Part shown: positions 51,112 to 63,500 of the stretch, in pieces
Layout: each line of letters starts with the position of its first letter
How positions within the stretch are numbered: position 1 is the first letter of the stretch
Position numbers and translations under genes: made by a program
The notes under the pieces: model-generated
Databases searched by the model: none
What the model was told of the DNA's origin: nothing
The model's input: the letters and a program-made list of their open reading frames with translations, nothing else
DNA from: CAJBLF01 sp041675025
GTDB taxonomy: Bacteria; Patescibacteriota; Gracilibacteria; Absconditabacterales; Absconditicoccaceae
DNA length: 64,000 nucleotides
Assembly (NCBI GenBank): GCA_041675025.1
Contig: JBAYUS010000002.1
Span: 1-64,000 of the forward strand
Reading direction: 5' to 3'

Positions 51112-53526
51112 TTATTCTACAGCTATACTTATTTCTCCTGTTTGAAAACTAACTTTTACTGCTCTTGTTCCTGACATGATATCATCAGTAAATACCGACA
51201 GATCATTTTTTGAAGTAACGGTAAGATGAGCTAATTCCGTTCATAATCACAATTGTTTTTCTGTTTTATATCAACGTACTTTTTCGATAATAGTGAGTAA
51301 TTCTTCTACTGCAGAATTGATATTTTTTAAATCCTGCGTGATAGGAAATACATCGTTGTTTGGAAAAGATAAGGTATGAATAGATTCAGATTTTACGTTA
51401 GATTTGTAGTAGATTTGATATAACTCTTCCGTAATAAATGGTAGGTATGGTGCTATAAGTTTAATGATGGCTCCGAAGGTATGATAGAGTGCAAACTGAG
51501 CAGAAACTTTTTGTTTTTGTCCGTCTGCATATTTTTCTGGTTTGTAGATTTTCTCTTTTACGATCTCTAGATAATTGTCACAGAAATCATGTCGGAAGAA
51601 TTTTTCAAATTCAAGTTTTGCTTGACCGTATTCATAATCATTGAGATGGTCAGTCATTATTTTTGATGTCGTATTTATTTGATTGAGTATTCGAAGATCG
51701 ATAGGACATAAATCCTTTTCATCTATTTTTGTAGCAACATTGAAATCTGATAGATTCATGAATATGAAATTTGCTGCGTTTCGTAATTTGGTAACCAACT
51801 TTTGTCCGATCTTAAATTCATTTTCATCGAACATAATATCTTTACCAAGTTGTCCTCCAGAAGCCCGATATCTTACTGCATCAGCTCATCGTACTGTAAT
51901 CACTTGTTCAGGATCAAATTTTGCATTACCTTTGGATTTAGAAAATTTTTCTCCTTTTTCTGCAAGACAGAATCCTGACATCATCACATCATGAAACGCA
52001 ACTTCTCCTGTCGCAAAATGACTTTGTAATGTCGTATATAACAACCACGTACGGATGATATCATGTGCTTGTGGTCTCAAACTCATCGGTAAAATTTTCT
52101 GTGTATATCCATCTCTTTCGAGATATTTCTGATTGATTTGTGGTGTAAGTCATGAAGTGAATCGAGTATCAAGGACTAATGTTTCTCCTCTTACTTGTTC
52201 GACAGTATATCCGTCAGGCAATTCAGATGTTGGGTCGATTGGTCCTCTCGCTAATTGCTCTGCACTTGGTAAAATTATTTCGTCATTTGAAATATTGTAT
52301 CGCACAGGAATAGGTATTCCATATTTTCTACTACGAGAAATATTTCGATCTCGTTGAAGATTTTCTATCCAATCGTTTGATCTTTTTTTCATAAATTCTG
52401 GATGCCATTGCATCTTGTCATTTTGCTTGAGCAACAATTCTTTTTTATCTAGTAAGTTTACAAATCGCTGTTTGATTGGGATAATCTCTACTGGCACTTT
52501 TCCTCTTTCGGAAATCTGTTTGGATTGAGTTATAGGATCTCTCTTTACAACGATATCTCATTTTGACGCGAAAAGTTCCATAATCTTTTCTCTAGCTTCA
52601 GAAATTTTCATACCATCAATTTCTGGTACTCATGAATTTTGCATTTTACCATATCTATCTATAACAATTTTTTCTCATAAATTATACTTTTTAATCCAAA
52701 ATACATCTGTCTCGTCACCGTAACTACAACACATCACAACTCCCGTTCCTTTATCCATTTTCACTTTATCATCGGTAAGGATTGGTACTTTTACACCTAT
52801 TGGTGTAGTGATTGTCTGACCAACATATTTGGTAAATCTTTCATCATCAGGATGCACGAATACCGCTAAACACGCAGGAAGCAATTCAGGTCTTGTAGTA
52901 GCAATTATCAGTTTATTTCCGTCTTCTAATGTGAAATTCAAGTAATTGAAGAATTCATTAAATTCTTGTTCTTCAGTCTCTGCTTGTGCTACGGTTGTCT
53001 GCATTTTAGTACACCACAAAGCAGGAAATTCTTTGAAAACAACATGTCATTCATTATATAATTTTACAAATGTTGATTGAGCAATTTGTTGAACTTCAGG
53101 AGAAATCGTCGTATATGATCTCTTTCGATCAACTGACAATCCCAAAGATTTTCGAAGGTCTGAATATATTACTTTATACTTATCTACAACTTCTAAACAT
53201 TTTGTTATAAAATCTTTACGTTCCACATCTTTGATATTTATACCCAATTCTTTCTCAACAAGCTGTTCTGTAGGTATTCCATTATTGTCATATCCCATAG
53301 GATAGAAAACATTATATCCTGACATTCTCTTAAATCTTGCAATGATTTCCGCTTGAGTATAAGAAAAAATATGTCCGATATGAATTTTTCCTGAAACAGT
53401 AGGAGGAGGTGTGTCTATTGAATAGATGGGTTTGTTTTCATCTTTGGAAAACATAAATATCTGTTTTTCTTCTCGATGTTTTTGCCATTTAGCCTCTGAT
53501 TCCTGATGATTATACTTGTTCGCCAT
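51112..53526 (-). CDS. valS: Valyl-tRNA synthetase
   Basis: 804 residues. PPPTVSGKIHIGHIFSYTQA contains the HIGH motif, YPMGYDNNGIPTEQLVEKEL follows, the editing domain has IATTRPELLPACLAVFVHPD, and KFSKSKGN is the KMSKS loop. C-terminal anticodon-binding helices are present and there is no long coiled-coil extension, as in the archaeal-like short ValRS. It charges tRNA-Val in the cytoplasm. ATG at 53526 gives MANKYNHQESEAKWQ; an upstream TTG would add five residues. Confidence 0.95.
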
Positions 53527-53678
53527 TTTTTGAAATATCAATAAAATAAGATGATTTGTATATACTTAGTTGGCTGGAAAATTCAAGGTTAAAAGGTGGG
53601 TAAGCCCGGTGTAAACTAAAATGCTTGATTTTTTTACGGCCTATCATATAAGTAAGCTGTTTATATTTGGAAAAATTC

Positions 53679-54605
53679 ATGCGACTATTGATACTATTTC
53701 TTTGACTTATCTTTTGATCTCTCGGCTCTGTCGTGATGACGAGATTTTCTGATGGTATAACACGAGCAAGTCTCCGTGGATTCTTTTTCGGTCGTTCAAA
53801 ATGTCCTGACTGCAAACATACATTAAGGGCTAAGAATTTGGTTCCCGTGGTAAGCTATCTGGTCCAATGAGGGAAGTGTGAATATTGTAAGAAAAAAATC
53901 TCTCGAATATATCCCGTCTTAGAATTATTGTGTATTATTGTTTTTTTCATCACCTATTTCTTATTAAAAGATTTATGAATTGAAATATTGGTTTTCTGAC
54001 TTTTGATGAACCGACTCCTTATTCTTCTATTGGTTTATGATTTGCAATCATATGAGTTACATATGGTACTACGAATACTTTTGATGGCTGTTTGAATTGT
54101 AGCAAATATCAATATATCCGGAGGAAGTGATTGAAATTTATTGATGAGTACTATTATGTTTGGAATGACATTTTTTTTGATCTATGTGTTTGCAAAACGA
54201 TACGTACATATGAGATTTAAAAAACATGAAGAATGATTTGGTCAAGGAGATGTTTTTTTAGCAGTAAGTATATGACTATTATTTCCCATCATTTTCTCAT
54301 TCCAGCACCTCTCGTTCTCTCTCATGCTACTAGCAAAGACCTTGATTTTGTTTGTCATATTGAGTAGTATAATCTGACTAATCTGGGCATGACTACAATA
54401 CATTATCAATACACATATTCTAAGTTCTAATATTTGAAACAAAGGACAAGGAGCAAGGAGCAAGGAGCAAAAAACTTTCGTCCTGCTCCCTTCATCCTGC
54501 TCCCCTAATATAATTCCTTTTTTTCCAGCTATGATTATCGCATTCCGAATTCTTAGTTGGAAACTTAGTTTCTTTATCTCTCTTGTATTTCCCTTAACAT
54601 GATAG
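53679..54605 (+). CDS. pilD: Prepilin peptidase PilD with in-frame repeat insertion
   Basis: 308 residues. N-terminal span, then the CPDCKHTLRAKNLVP and CEYCKKKIS zinc cysteines, later hydrophobic spans, the first aspartate in LVYDLQSYELH and the second in FGQGDVFLAVSIG. The PFFPAMIIAF segment corresponds to the PFGPFLA motif. Just before it lies an in-frame family D palindrome encoding QGARSKEQKT...LLPSSCS, not found in normal PilD. The enzyme cleaves and methylates type IV prepilins; pilin genes themselves are not visible here. Last 7 bp overlap the next gene. Confidence 0.9.
54440..54506. repeat. Family D repeat inserted in frame in pilD (copy 6)
   Basis: Left arm AAGGACAAGGAGCAAGGAGC..., right arm TCCTGCTCCCTTCATCCTGC...; the arms are strongly complementary. 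It is translated within pilD between the last-but-one loop and the PFFP motif. Confidence 0.85.
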
Positions 54606-55540
54606 CAAAAAAAACTATTCAATCTGAAAAGAAAATATTATTTTCACGAAAGTTTTGGACTTTTGGAATCTTGAGCGTCATTGCGTATGCACTCTTGTTT
54701 TCTGCCTTGTTTATGAATTTCATAGTTATTCAGTCCATGCTCTTTGTCTTGTTATTTTTTCTTTTTTTCCATTTCTTCTATCTAGAAATCCGTAAATTTC
54801 CGGTCAAATATTTACTTATCATAATGCTCGTTGTCAGTATCATTGAATGATTTTTTATCTGATACAATCATCTCTTCCTTGTGCTTTCAGCCTTATGTAT
54901 CAACGCCGGAATCGTAATGCTTGGATTTAATCTTCAAGGAGAATCACATGATAAAGTAAAATGGAATACTATAGGATATTTCAATGTCGGTGGATATATT
55001 TTTACTGTATTCATCACGGTCGGATATAGTTTTTTCGTCTTAGGATATTATGCAAAATTTCCCTTTACCTGCCAAGATCTTTCTAACGCATCGAGCCGTG
55101 TAATTAATGTATTTACTAATCCAGTAACCGCTGGAGTAGAAAGAATAAAAACTGATACAAGTTCATTCTTCACTACTAAAGTAAAAGATATTGCGATTAT
55201 CGGACAAGATATCTCTTTACAGGGAAAACAATCCAGCTCTTCAATTATTGTTCAAAAGTTTAATACTTTCAAGAAAAATCTTATCGATCAAACACTCAAA
55301 GATAATAGCACCGTGAATATGGGAATCTGTGATTATCTCCTCGGACAAATGAATCTCATTTACGAAAATCCTGCTTTCAAAACCTCAGTTATTTTGTTGA
55401 TGTTTTTACTCTTCTATGGATTTGTAAGGATCGTATTTTGGGTAATGACAGGTATTGCATTTATACTATTTAAAATATTATTCTGACTAAAAATATACAG
55501 TATACATACTGAAATGAGGGAAATTGAAGACCTTGAATAA
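54599..55540 (+). CDS. Polytopic membrane protein, unknown, pilD-linked
   Basis: 313 residues. Six or so hydrophobic helices, four of them in the first ~130 residues and two near the end (TSVILLMFLLFYGFVRIVF and onward), with a Ser/Thr/Lys-rich exported middle (NASSRVINVFTNPVTAGVE). Its start overlaps pilD by 7 bp, so the two are co-translated. No family recognised. Confidence 0.78.
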
Positions 55541-55565
55541 TATTTATCTTTCTGTTATCTTATTG

Positions 55566-56915
55566 ATGAATAAACCAACAATAGTTGCACCCGGATGATC
55601 ATACGACAAAGCCATGGTAGCGAGTCATTATGGTGCCGAAGAAGTATATGTCGGCGTACCATTTACCTCACTAAGAATGAGACAGAATAAAATCTATAAT
55701 TTTGATAGTCTCAAAAAAACCATAGATGATTTACATAAAAACGGAAGTAAAGCATTACTTACTATGAATATATTTCCGAGGAATATGGATATCAAAATCT
55801 TTGAGCAAACAGTAGAAAAAATCGCTGACGTAGGAGCTGATGCTATTATTTTTTCTGATCCAGGAACTTTCCGTATCATTAGAAAATATATGCCAGATAT
55901 ACCCCTCCATATGAGCACTCAAGCATCTACTATGAATTATGCTGCTGTCCAGTTTTGGAAAGATATGGGTATCAAAAGAATCGTCTTCGCAAGGGAATTG
56001 AATATTGAAGAAATAAAAGAAATCAGAGAAAAAGTTCCATGAATGGAAATAGAAGTTTTTGTCCATGGATCAATGTGTATGACTTATTCTGGACGTTGTC
56101 ACTTGGGTGATTATATGTCATGAAGACCAGGAAATAAATGAGAATGTTCTCATGCTTGTAGATTTAAATATAAGGTACGACTTGAAGAAGAACGCAGACC
56201 AGGAAAATTTTTCCAAGTCGATAGCGATGAAGATGGAAGTTATATTTTATCATCAAAAGACCTCTGTACTATAGATAGATTGAAAGAAATTATTCCGTAT
56301 GTTGATGCAATCAAGATTGAATGAAGAAGTAAATCAGAATTTTATGTTGGTGGTATTGTAAAAGCATATAAACATGTGCGTGATGCAATTATAGCAAATA
56401 CACCTATAGATCCAGCTGTAGCAAACATAGTAAATGTAATCCCTCATAGGGCGTATCGAGACGGATTTTTGTTTCATAAACTAAATGAATTCCCAGAATG
56501 AGAAACTGATATCGTCGATCAAACAATACAAAAATCTATTGCTACATCAGCAACTACAAGCGATGAAGAAACAGTTGTAACAACAACATTGGACTCAGCG
56601 GGACCACTCTTCAATAGAAACTATTTCGGTATGTTCTCCGATCAATTCATCGAACACAACGGTAAAAAATATTTTCATATTGATCCAAAAGAAATCATCA
56701 CTGCAGGTATGAAACTCAAATATCTGACTCCTACGAGTATGGGAGAATTGGAGATTCTGGACATCTTGGATACCAAAGGAAATACCCTAGAAAAAGCACA
56801 TTGTAATACTAAAGATCTTTATATTCTGACTGACAAAAACCTTGAAGGTCGGGAAATTTTATATACAGACAAATATGATCAACAAGCCCCAGAATCAGAA
56901 CAATGAACCTGCTAA
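55566..56915 (+). CDS. Peptidase U32 family protein (tRNA/rRNA hydroxylation type)
   Basis: 449 residues. IVAPGGSYDKAMVASHYGAE and YVGVPFTSLRMR, then SDPGTFRIIRKYMPDIPLHM with STQAS, FVHGSMCMTYSGRCHLGDYM and GECSHACRFKYK (Fe-S/Cys motif), then SSKDLCTIDRLKEI, VDAIKIEGRSKSEFYVGGIV. The family includes TrhP/YegQ-RlhA, which hydroxylate tRNA or rRNA uridine/cytidine using prephenate; protease activity is doubtful. It starts 25 bp after the membrane protein gene. Several conserved glycines (SGRPGN, IEGRSK) are TGA. Confidence 0.93.
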
Positions 56916-56934
56916 GGATTTGGCGTCTTTGATC

Positions 56935-58278
56935 TTAAATAAGATTAGTTGGTATTTTTTTTCTAAATATATGAAATCTTCTCGCAAGTCATACGAGAGC
57001 AAATATAAAGATAGCTATACCGACTAATACGAATGATGTCTGAATACCAAAGATAGCTGAAGATACTCCAAATAATAAAATTCCGACCATTTCTCATAGT
57101 TTGGAAACGAATTCTCCTACTCCGGAAATCGTTCATTCGTCTTTAACATCAACACAATCAGAGACGAAAGCAGAAATTACTGGACGCATTATTGAAAGTC
57201 CAAATGATATAGCGAACGTGATTATCATAATACTTCGGAATCATTCATTATATCCGAGCAACATATAGAGGAAAGAAATAAAGAGTAATGAGAAGAAAAG
57301 AAATTTTCTCTTGCTCGTATGATCAGCGATATTTCCTGTGAAAAAATCTATCAAATATGGTACACGCATCACGGCGAATACGATAGCAATCTGTGGAAGT
57401 GTTAAATGATTTTGTATCGAAACGATAGGTATGAAGATAAATCCTATATAACTAAGCAGATTAAACATAAACTCAAATCCAAGCGCATAATATAATCTGT
57501 GAGAATAATCTTTCATAGTCAAAAGTACTCTTTTGATTGAACGAAATGAAAATGCTTCAATAAAAAATCTATGTAAAAATGTATCTTTACCAAGAAATGC
57601 TTTGATTTTTGTTTTACTGAGATTGGGAAGTTTGTTATCGGTGAAGAATGAAATTATTGCAAAGAGTGAAATAAACAAGAAGAGATATGGGAGCTGAACG
57701 TAGCTTATAAGTACTGCAGCTATCAATGCTCAAATAACATAAGCAAGATTAGCAGCAGAAAAATAAAGTCCAAACACTGCTCCTCTGGTGTTTTTTTTAC
57801 TATGTTTACGAATGAAAGCTTGATAAGTTGTCAGTAAGGTCGCAGTCGCCAAACCATTCAGCAAAACTGCTATAACAAGTATTACCGGTGAAGTTAAAAT
57901 ACCTGCAAGGAAGTATAAAATTCCGGTAATAACATATACTCATTTACTTAGAAACAATACTGATTTTAAGTCCGCATGATCATCTATTTCTCCGACAGGA
58001 ATAGAAAATAACATTTTTCCTATAGATAATATTGCTCAGATAACTGATACCCAAAAAACATTGTGTACAATATCTTCTACATAAATAGAAAAGAATGTAT
58101 CGGCTCCAAGTCCTCGTCCTAGAAGAAATAAGAATAAGGAAAAAGACACCATTCTAATAGAGAACGGAATAGAAAAAAATTCTTTTTTTATTACAGAAAA
58201 AATTCAATTCTGTTGAGTGATAACAACTGGTTTGTTTGGATAATCATTTGCTGGCTGTACTTCTAGCATAACTGGCAT
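56935..58278 (-). CDS. Major facilitator superfamily transporter
   Basis: 447 residues with about 12 hydrophobic helices and short basic loops (e.g. FTGNIADHTSKRKFLFFSLL, a MFS-type A-like loop D-x-x-x-x-R/K between helices; another after PVGEIDDHADLKS). The central ~60-residue hydrophilic segment (TDNKLPNLSKTKIKAF and onward) splits it into two six-helix halves. Substrate unknown; multidrug or sugar export are possible. Convergent with the U32 gene, 20 bp apart. Confidence 0.85.
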
Positions 58279-58518
58279 ATTACATTCATTAGGAATTAAT
58301 AATTCTGTACTATATATCTATTGTACTGAATTTTTTTTTCTTGTCAAAATCTGAAACGATATAACATCTGCAAGATGCATGACCCGACACTCCCCATTAT
58401 CAACACAATATTTTTTCTTGAGCCGAAATGGGTCCCGCCGTAGGTGGGTTTGAGGCGAGATAAAAGTCATTTGTTTTGAAACGACGGCTTGTTGAATTTG
58501 CATCTGGCTAGCGTTTTT

Positions 58519-58635
58519 GCTTACTTTTGGGGCAATGCCAAAAGTAAGCCTGCGGAGCATTTAAAAAATAATAATCAATTTTTATCGCCTCGCCGGCTGG
58601 GCCTTACTTTTTTCCTTCCAGGTGAAAAAAGTAAG
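58519..58635. repeat. Pair of long hairpins built on a GCTTACTTTT motif
   Basis: Stem 1: GCTTACTTTTGG/CCAAAAGTAAGC (58519-58549). Stem 2: CTTACTTTTTTC/GAAAAAAGTAAG (58603-58635). Similar paired units with CTTCCAGGTG loops occur as dispersed elements elsewhere. The 517-bp gap 58279-58795 between the MFS and basic-protein genes holds this element and GC-richer sequence but no gene I can support. Confidence 0.75.
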
Positions 58636-58750
58636 CAAAAAACCCCTCGTCGATTGTGCCCTTCATCTATATTAGGAATAGAAATTCATTGGTTTTTTGT
58701 TTCATTCAGCGATATTTACAATCGACTTTCTAGGTTAAATTTTTTTCAAA

Positions 58751-58785
58751 GAAAAACCCCGCAGGAGTGCGGAGCTATTTTGTAA
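58751..58785 (-). terminator. Rho-independent terminator of the basic-protein gene
   Basis: CCGCA-GGAG-TGCGG stem; on the minus strand it is followed by GGTTTTTC. It lies 11 bp past the stop codon at 58796. Confidence 0.75.
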
Positions 58786-58795
58786 TATATTTTTT

Positions 58796-59137
58796 TTAAC
58801 GTTTGATTGTCGTTACTTTTCTAAGCTTTTTTCTTGTCCAACCTGACTGAGGAGCATCTACAACTTCTGATCCACCGGATGGTGTTTTGATAAATCTATA
58901 TCCATCGGGATCTGATCTCAATCTTGTCTCTCGACAGATTTTTCTTCCTCTCAAAAATCGCGTATAATCATGTCCTTTAGGATTTTTTACTATACCAACT
59001 ACTCAAAGATCTTTAGCTTCTTCTATAGTTATTTTTCTTTTTGGATATTCAAATTTCTTGTTACCTCTAAGTCTGGTAGCTTGTCTTTGTTGTTGAGATT
59101 TCTTTTTAGCAATACCCTGTTTGTTTGTTCTTGCCAT
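58796..59137 (-). CDS. Small very basic protein, unknown
   Basis: 113 residues, ~30% Lys/Arg (MARTNKQGIAKKKSQQQRQA ... RKKLRKVTTIKR). The middle reads DLGVVGIVKNPKGHDYTRFL with one TGA glycine. Composition suggests nucleic-acid or ribosome binding. No family recognised. It has its own terminator and is conserved-looking rather than random. Confidence 0.7.
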
Positions 59138-59202
59138 TTTTTAATGAATAATGAAATATGAATGATATTACTATATATATTGAATGCGGAGTAATTTTCA
59201 AG

Positions 59203-60405
59203 TTATACCGTAAACTGGCCATTTTGGTAGATAACTTTCTGTGTACCATCAGACAATGTCGCCGTAACGGTTCTTCTTTTGGTAGAGATAATATCGGTAT
59301 GTTCAGCGCTTTGATTGAATCATAGATCAGCCACTTCTTTGTCTGTGAGTTTGCTTGCATCGCCGATATATGTTTCGTTGTAAGCACTTCCTATAGCGAC
59401 GTGAGTATTTCCTTCCGGTCCTCAGACATTTTCGTCATATAAAGTCTCTCCCATAAATTTTGTGATGTGAGAAAACCTTCCATCAGTAAGAGAAAATTCT
59501 CAGAGTTTATTCGCATTGGGGATAGAAATCATTTCTTTCAATCCTTCCTTATTTTCTGATGCATCGAAATCCACGATGATACCATTTTCAAATTTGAGGT
59601 AAATGTCTTTGATAATCTGCCCAAAATGATAGAGTGGTTGATTGAATTTCATCCATCCATTTGTTTCTCTTCGATCCGGTGAAGTGAAGATTTCGAAGGA
59701 AGGAATATTGCGTCATCCTCATCCTAATCGTTGTCTATTGGATCAGATTTTAATTTTTATATCTGCATCCTCTCCTACCACATGAACGTATTCTATCTTG
59801 AGTGCATTCAATTTATTTTTGATTTCTTCTGTATTTTTAAATGTCCTTTTTCGTTCTGCGATAGGATCATCAAAATCTAAATAACATGCTTTGATAATTT
59901 CGTTTCGATATTCTTCGAGTGACATACCTACTTCATCAGCCATGGCTTGTGTACCATACAATCCAAGCGTTCGTGTCATCTTTCCATCCATCTCTTTTTT
60001 TACTCTTTTCTCTTTATATTCTTTGCGAGAATGAATTCTTGCAGCCATTTTTTTTGGATCAATATCTTTGAGTTCGTGTTTGTCTGCTTCAGCGATGACA
60101 GAAATTACGTGTGTCATCTGTTCAACTTTACCATGAAGAAAATGACTTGGATAATAAACTATCTGGTCATCATTTGCGTGATCAAAAAAATGTCTAGCTA
60201 CGCCATCAGGCATATATTCCATGATAGGATGTGCACCGACTTCCAAAATCGCTTTTTGGAGAGGAAGATAAAATGGTTTTGCACATTCTGGTATTTGTAC
60301 AAAAACTGTTTCACCAACCTTTGCTCAATCACCTCCTCGGAGGGCAAATTTTACTAGAACATCGGCGTATTTTTTAAGTAATTCGTATGAGGGTTCGTAG
60401 GCCAT
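59203..60405 (-). CDS. M29-family aminopeptidase (thermophilic metalloprotease)
   Basis: 400 residues. The N-terminus YELLKKYADVLVKFALRGGD matches the family, followed by VGETVFVQIPECAKPFYLPL, NRQRLGGGGRNIPSFEIFTSP, DRRETNGWMKF, GEFSLTDGRF, LYDENVGGPEGNTHVAIGSA and FNQSAEHTDIIS. These carry the conserved Glu/His/Asp metal ligands of M29 (AmpS/PepS). The enzyme trims N-terminal residues from peptides in the cytoplasm. NVGGPEGNTH replaces the typical NIGGNCHLA block and keeps the His. Some glycines are TGA. Confidence 0.9.
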
Positions 60406-60564
60406 TTTCGGATATCTAGTCAAATAAAAGTCATGAGAAATCAGAATATAGATTTTTACTTTTGTTTCAATTGTTTTATGAAGCGAAAAAAGTTCTCCAT
60501 TTTTTTGACAGGAAAAAAAATCTGAGTATACTATATATAAGAACTTTATATTTTATGATAAGAT

Positions 60565-63500
60565 ATGTCTATCCATAAATTGCTTAATCATTTATATGTG
60601 TGTATAAAAACGCCCTCAAAATGTTTTATAAAGCACATTAAAAAACATAAGCAACATTATCTTTTAGGAATTTTTGGATCCTATGCTGTCGTAAATATGA
60701 TCCTTTTATTTATAGGATTTTTTGGTGCCTTGTATCATACTCAAGAACATGCAAGTGCAGCGGGACCAGCATATATCAATCCAACTGTTTTTTGTAGTGT
60801 CGTTACTCAAATACCACAACAGGAATGTTGGTGAGTTGTAAGTATTTATAATGATACTGATGGAGTACATTGGACTAACAATACCAACCGATGAACAACT
60901 CTCAATGTATGTTCGTGGAACGGAATTGTTTGTGGAATACCTGGACATGTAACACATATCGATCTTGTAAATAATAACCTTGTCTGAAATATTTCTTCAA
61001 ATATACAACTTCTTGATGAACTGATAGCGATAAATGTTTCATACAATAGCATTTCAAATATTGATACAATACCTGGTAATAAACTTACTAAACTTCTTGG
61101 TTTTAATGCTTCTCACAACAATCTTGGAGATATAGGATGACTTGATTCATTGCCATATCTTGCTACAATAAAAAATATCAATCTTGGATATAATAATATT
61201 TCTAAAATACCAGGAACGTATGTTGAACTTGTAGATACACTTACAGATCTTAATCTATCATATAATCACATAGATGATATAAGGTCTATCACCAACGCAG
61301 GAAGTGATTTTTTACTTACACTTTTTCTTGCTCATAATCTCATAAATGAAATCCCTTCAGATATTGGGGACTTAAAGGCGATAGAAGAACTTGATCTTTC
61401 CAAAAATCTTATAGATGATAAAACTGTGAGATGGGTTTGAGATCTTTGAGGTTCATTAATATATCTTAATCTTGCTCACAATCGCATAGAAAATATACCC
61501 GATACTTTTAGTAATTTTGTATCTAATAATATATTATTGTCATTTGATATGTCATATAATTATCTCAGGAAAATAATACATGTACCTCATATGGCTAGTT
61601 TATTATTTTTGAACCTTGCCAATAATAGATTAGAAGATATTATTCCTTTATCTCAACTCACAAGCCTTCAAACGTTTGATTATGGATTTAATCAACTTAC
61701 TAAATTTCCTATAGAGGAACTTCTCTCTATTAGAAATAATCTCCAAAGTTTTTCACTAAGACATAATCTTATAGAATGACAGATCCCTTCAAACATTACG
61801 GACATGGTTGCATTACAAAATAATGCGAGTCAAATAGATTATAATCGACTAGAAGAATATAATGTTACTGATCCAACGTTGATCACTTTCCTAGATACAA
61901 AATTTGCAGATACAACATCTGCGGCTGACTATTTAAATACCAATCGACCTGATCAGTATAGAAGCATACAAACCGAGACTAGTATAAATCTTGATACCGT
62001 TGGAAATATTTATTGATGAGATACAATACAAGTAACCGTTTGATATAAAAATTTAATGACTGATAGATGAACATCTGGACTCGATCTTTCTATTTTTGAT
62101 GTGCCTGGTGTTTTCATCATTCAAAATCCAACATGATTTCCTATGAAAAAAAATACCGTATTTGATAATAGCGATCTATGTAAAAAAGATCTGAGTCAAA
62201 ATACCGCAGGAAAATATTTTGATGTTTTAACAACACGAGCGACACAGAATGGATGGTCTTCATTTGTGGATTATCTCCGATCATCATATCGTGATTATGA
62301 TCTCTATGATGTTACATCAAATAATGAACCTTATCTATCAACACGATGAGAAGCATTTATCAAACGAATAGAGCAATATACATATGATGCATTCCCTGCA
62401 ACATTTCAATGATGATTATTTTCGTGGCTATTTGATTTTGATCTCAATGATTATGCTATCGATAGTTGTGGTGTATGATGAGACTTAGTAACAAGTTATG
62501 ATCGTCCTGTTTTAGCTGCATCAACTAGTGATAGTGTCACTTTTGATCTTGTGATAGACAGTAACTTTTTTGGAAATTTTGATTTCAAAGCATTTATAGA
62601 AAGCAATGATCGTCTCTATATACAAAGTACACCAAGCACAGATACACTTACAATTTTTGTAGAAGAACCAGATACTGATAGTGATGGAATATGAGATAGT
62701 ATAGATAATTGTATACTCGTACCAAATCCTTTACAAGAAGATAGTAATGCAATCGTCGGTGATACAGTTGTTTTTACAAAAATTGATTGAGCAGATCGAA
62801 ATTTATTAGCGAATCAAGATTGTATCACAGCTAATGTATGTATTACAAGACAAGATAATAAAGGGATATATAATGCTATCACAGAATCATGATTCAATCA
62901 AATTGATTATTCAAGTCCTGCAGATACGGAACGAGCATATGGATCTTGTATCGATTATAATTCATTATCGTTCAGTTCATGGAATAATAACTTATGGACA
63001 TATCCTGGTGGCTTGAGTCAAGTATCAGATATGGTAGGGAAACCTATGTGTTTACATCTCATTACGGATAATAAATATTTTGATCTTACATTTGATGCTT
63101 GGACAATAGGCTGAGGAACACCATCAGGTTGATTTGCTTATACAAGGACAGAATATTTAAGTGGAGTTGTTAATTTAGGTGATGCGTGTGATTGTACAGA
63201 TAGTATCTGTACCACAGGAAATGACATTAATAGTAATCTGATTTGTGATCCCGTGGATCCTATATGTCCTATTCCTCCAAGTTGTGGAGATGGTAATATA
63301 GATTCTGGTGAACAATGTGATCCCGCTGCTTTAAGTCAACCAACATGTAGCAGTCAATGATATGATTGATGATCATTAACTTGTTCTCCTTCATGCACTA
63401 TAGATACAAGTAGTTGTTTTAATGACCCTGTCTGTGGAAATAATATAATAGAAACTGGTGAAGAATGTGATTGATCTGCTCTCAGTGGACAAACATGTTG

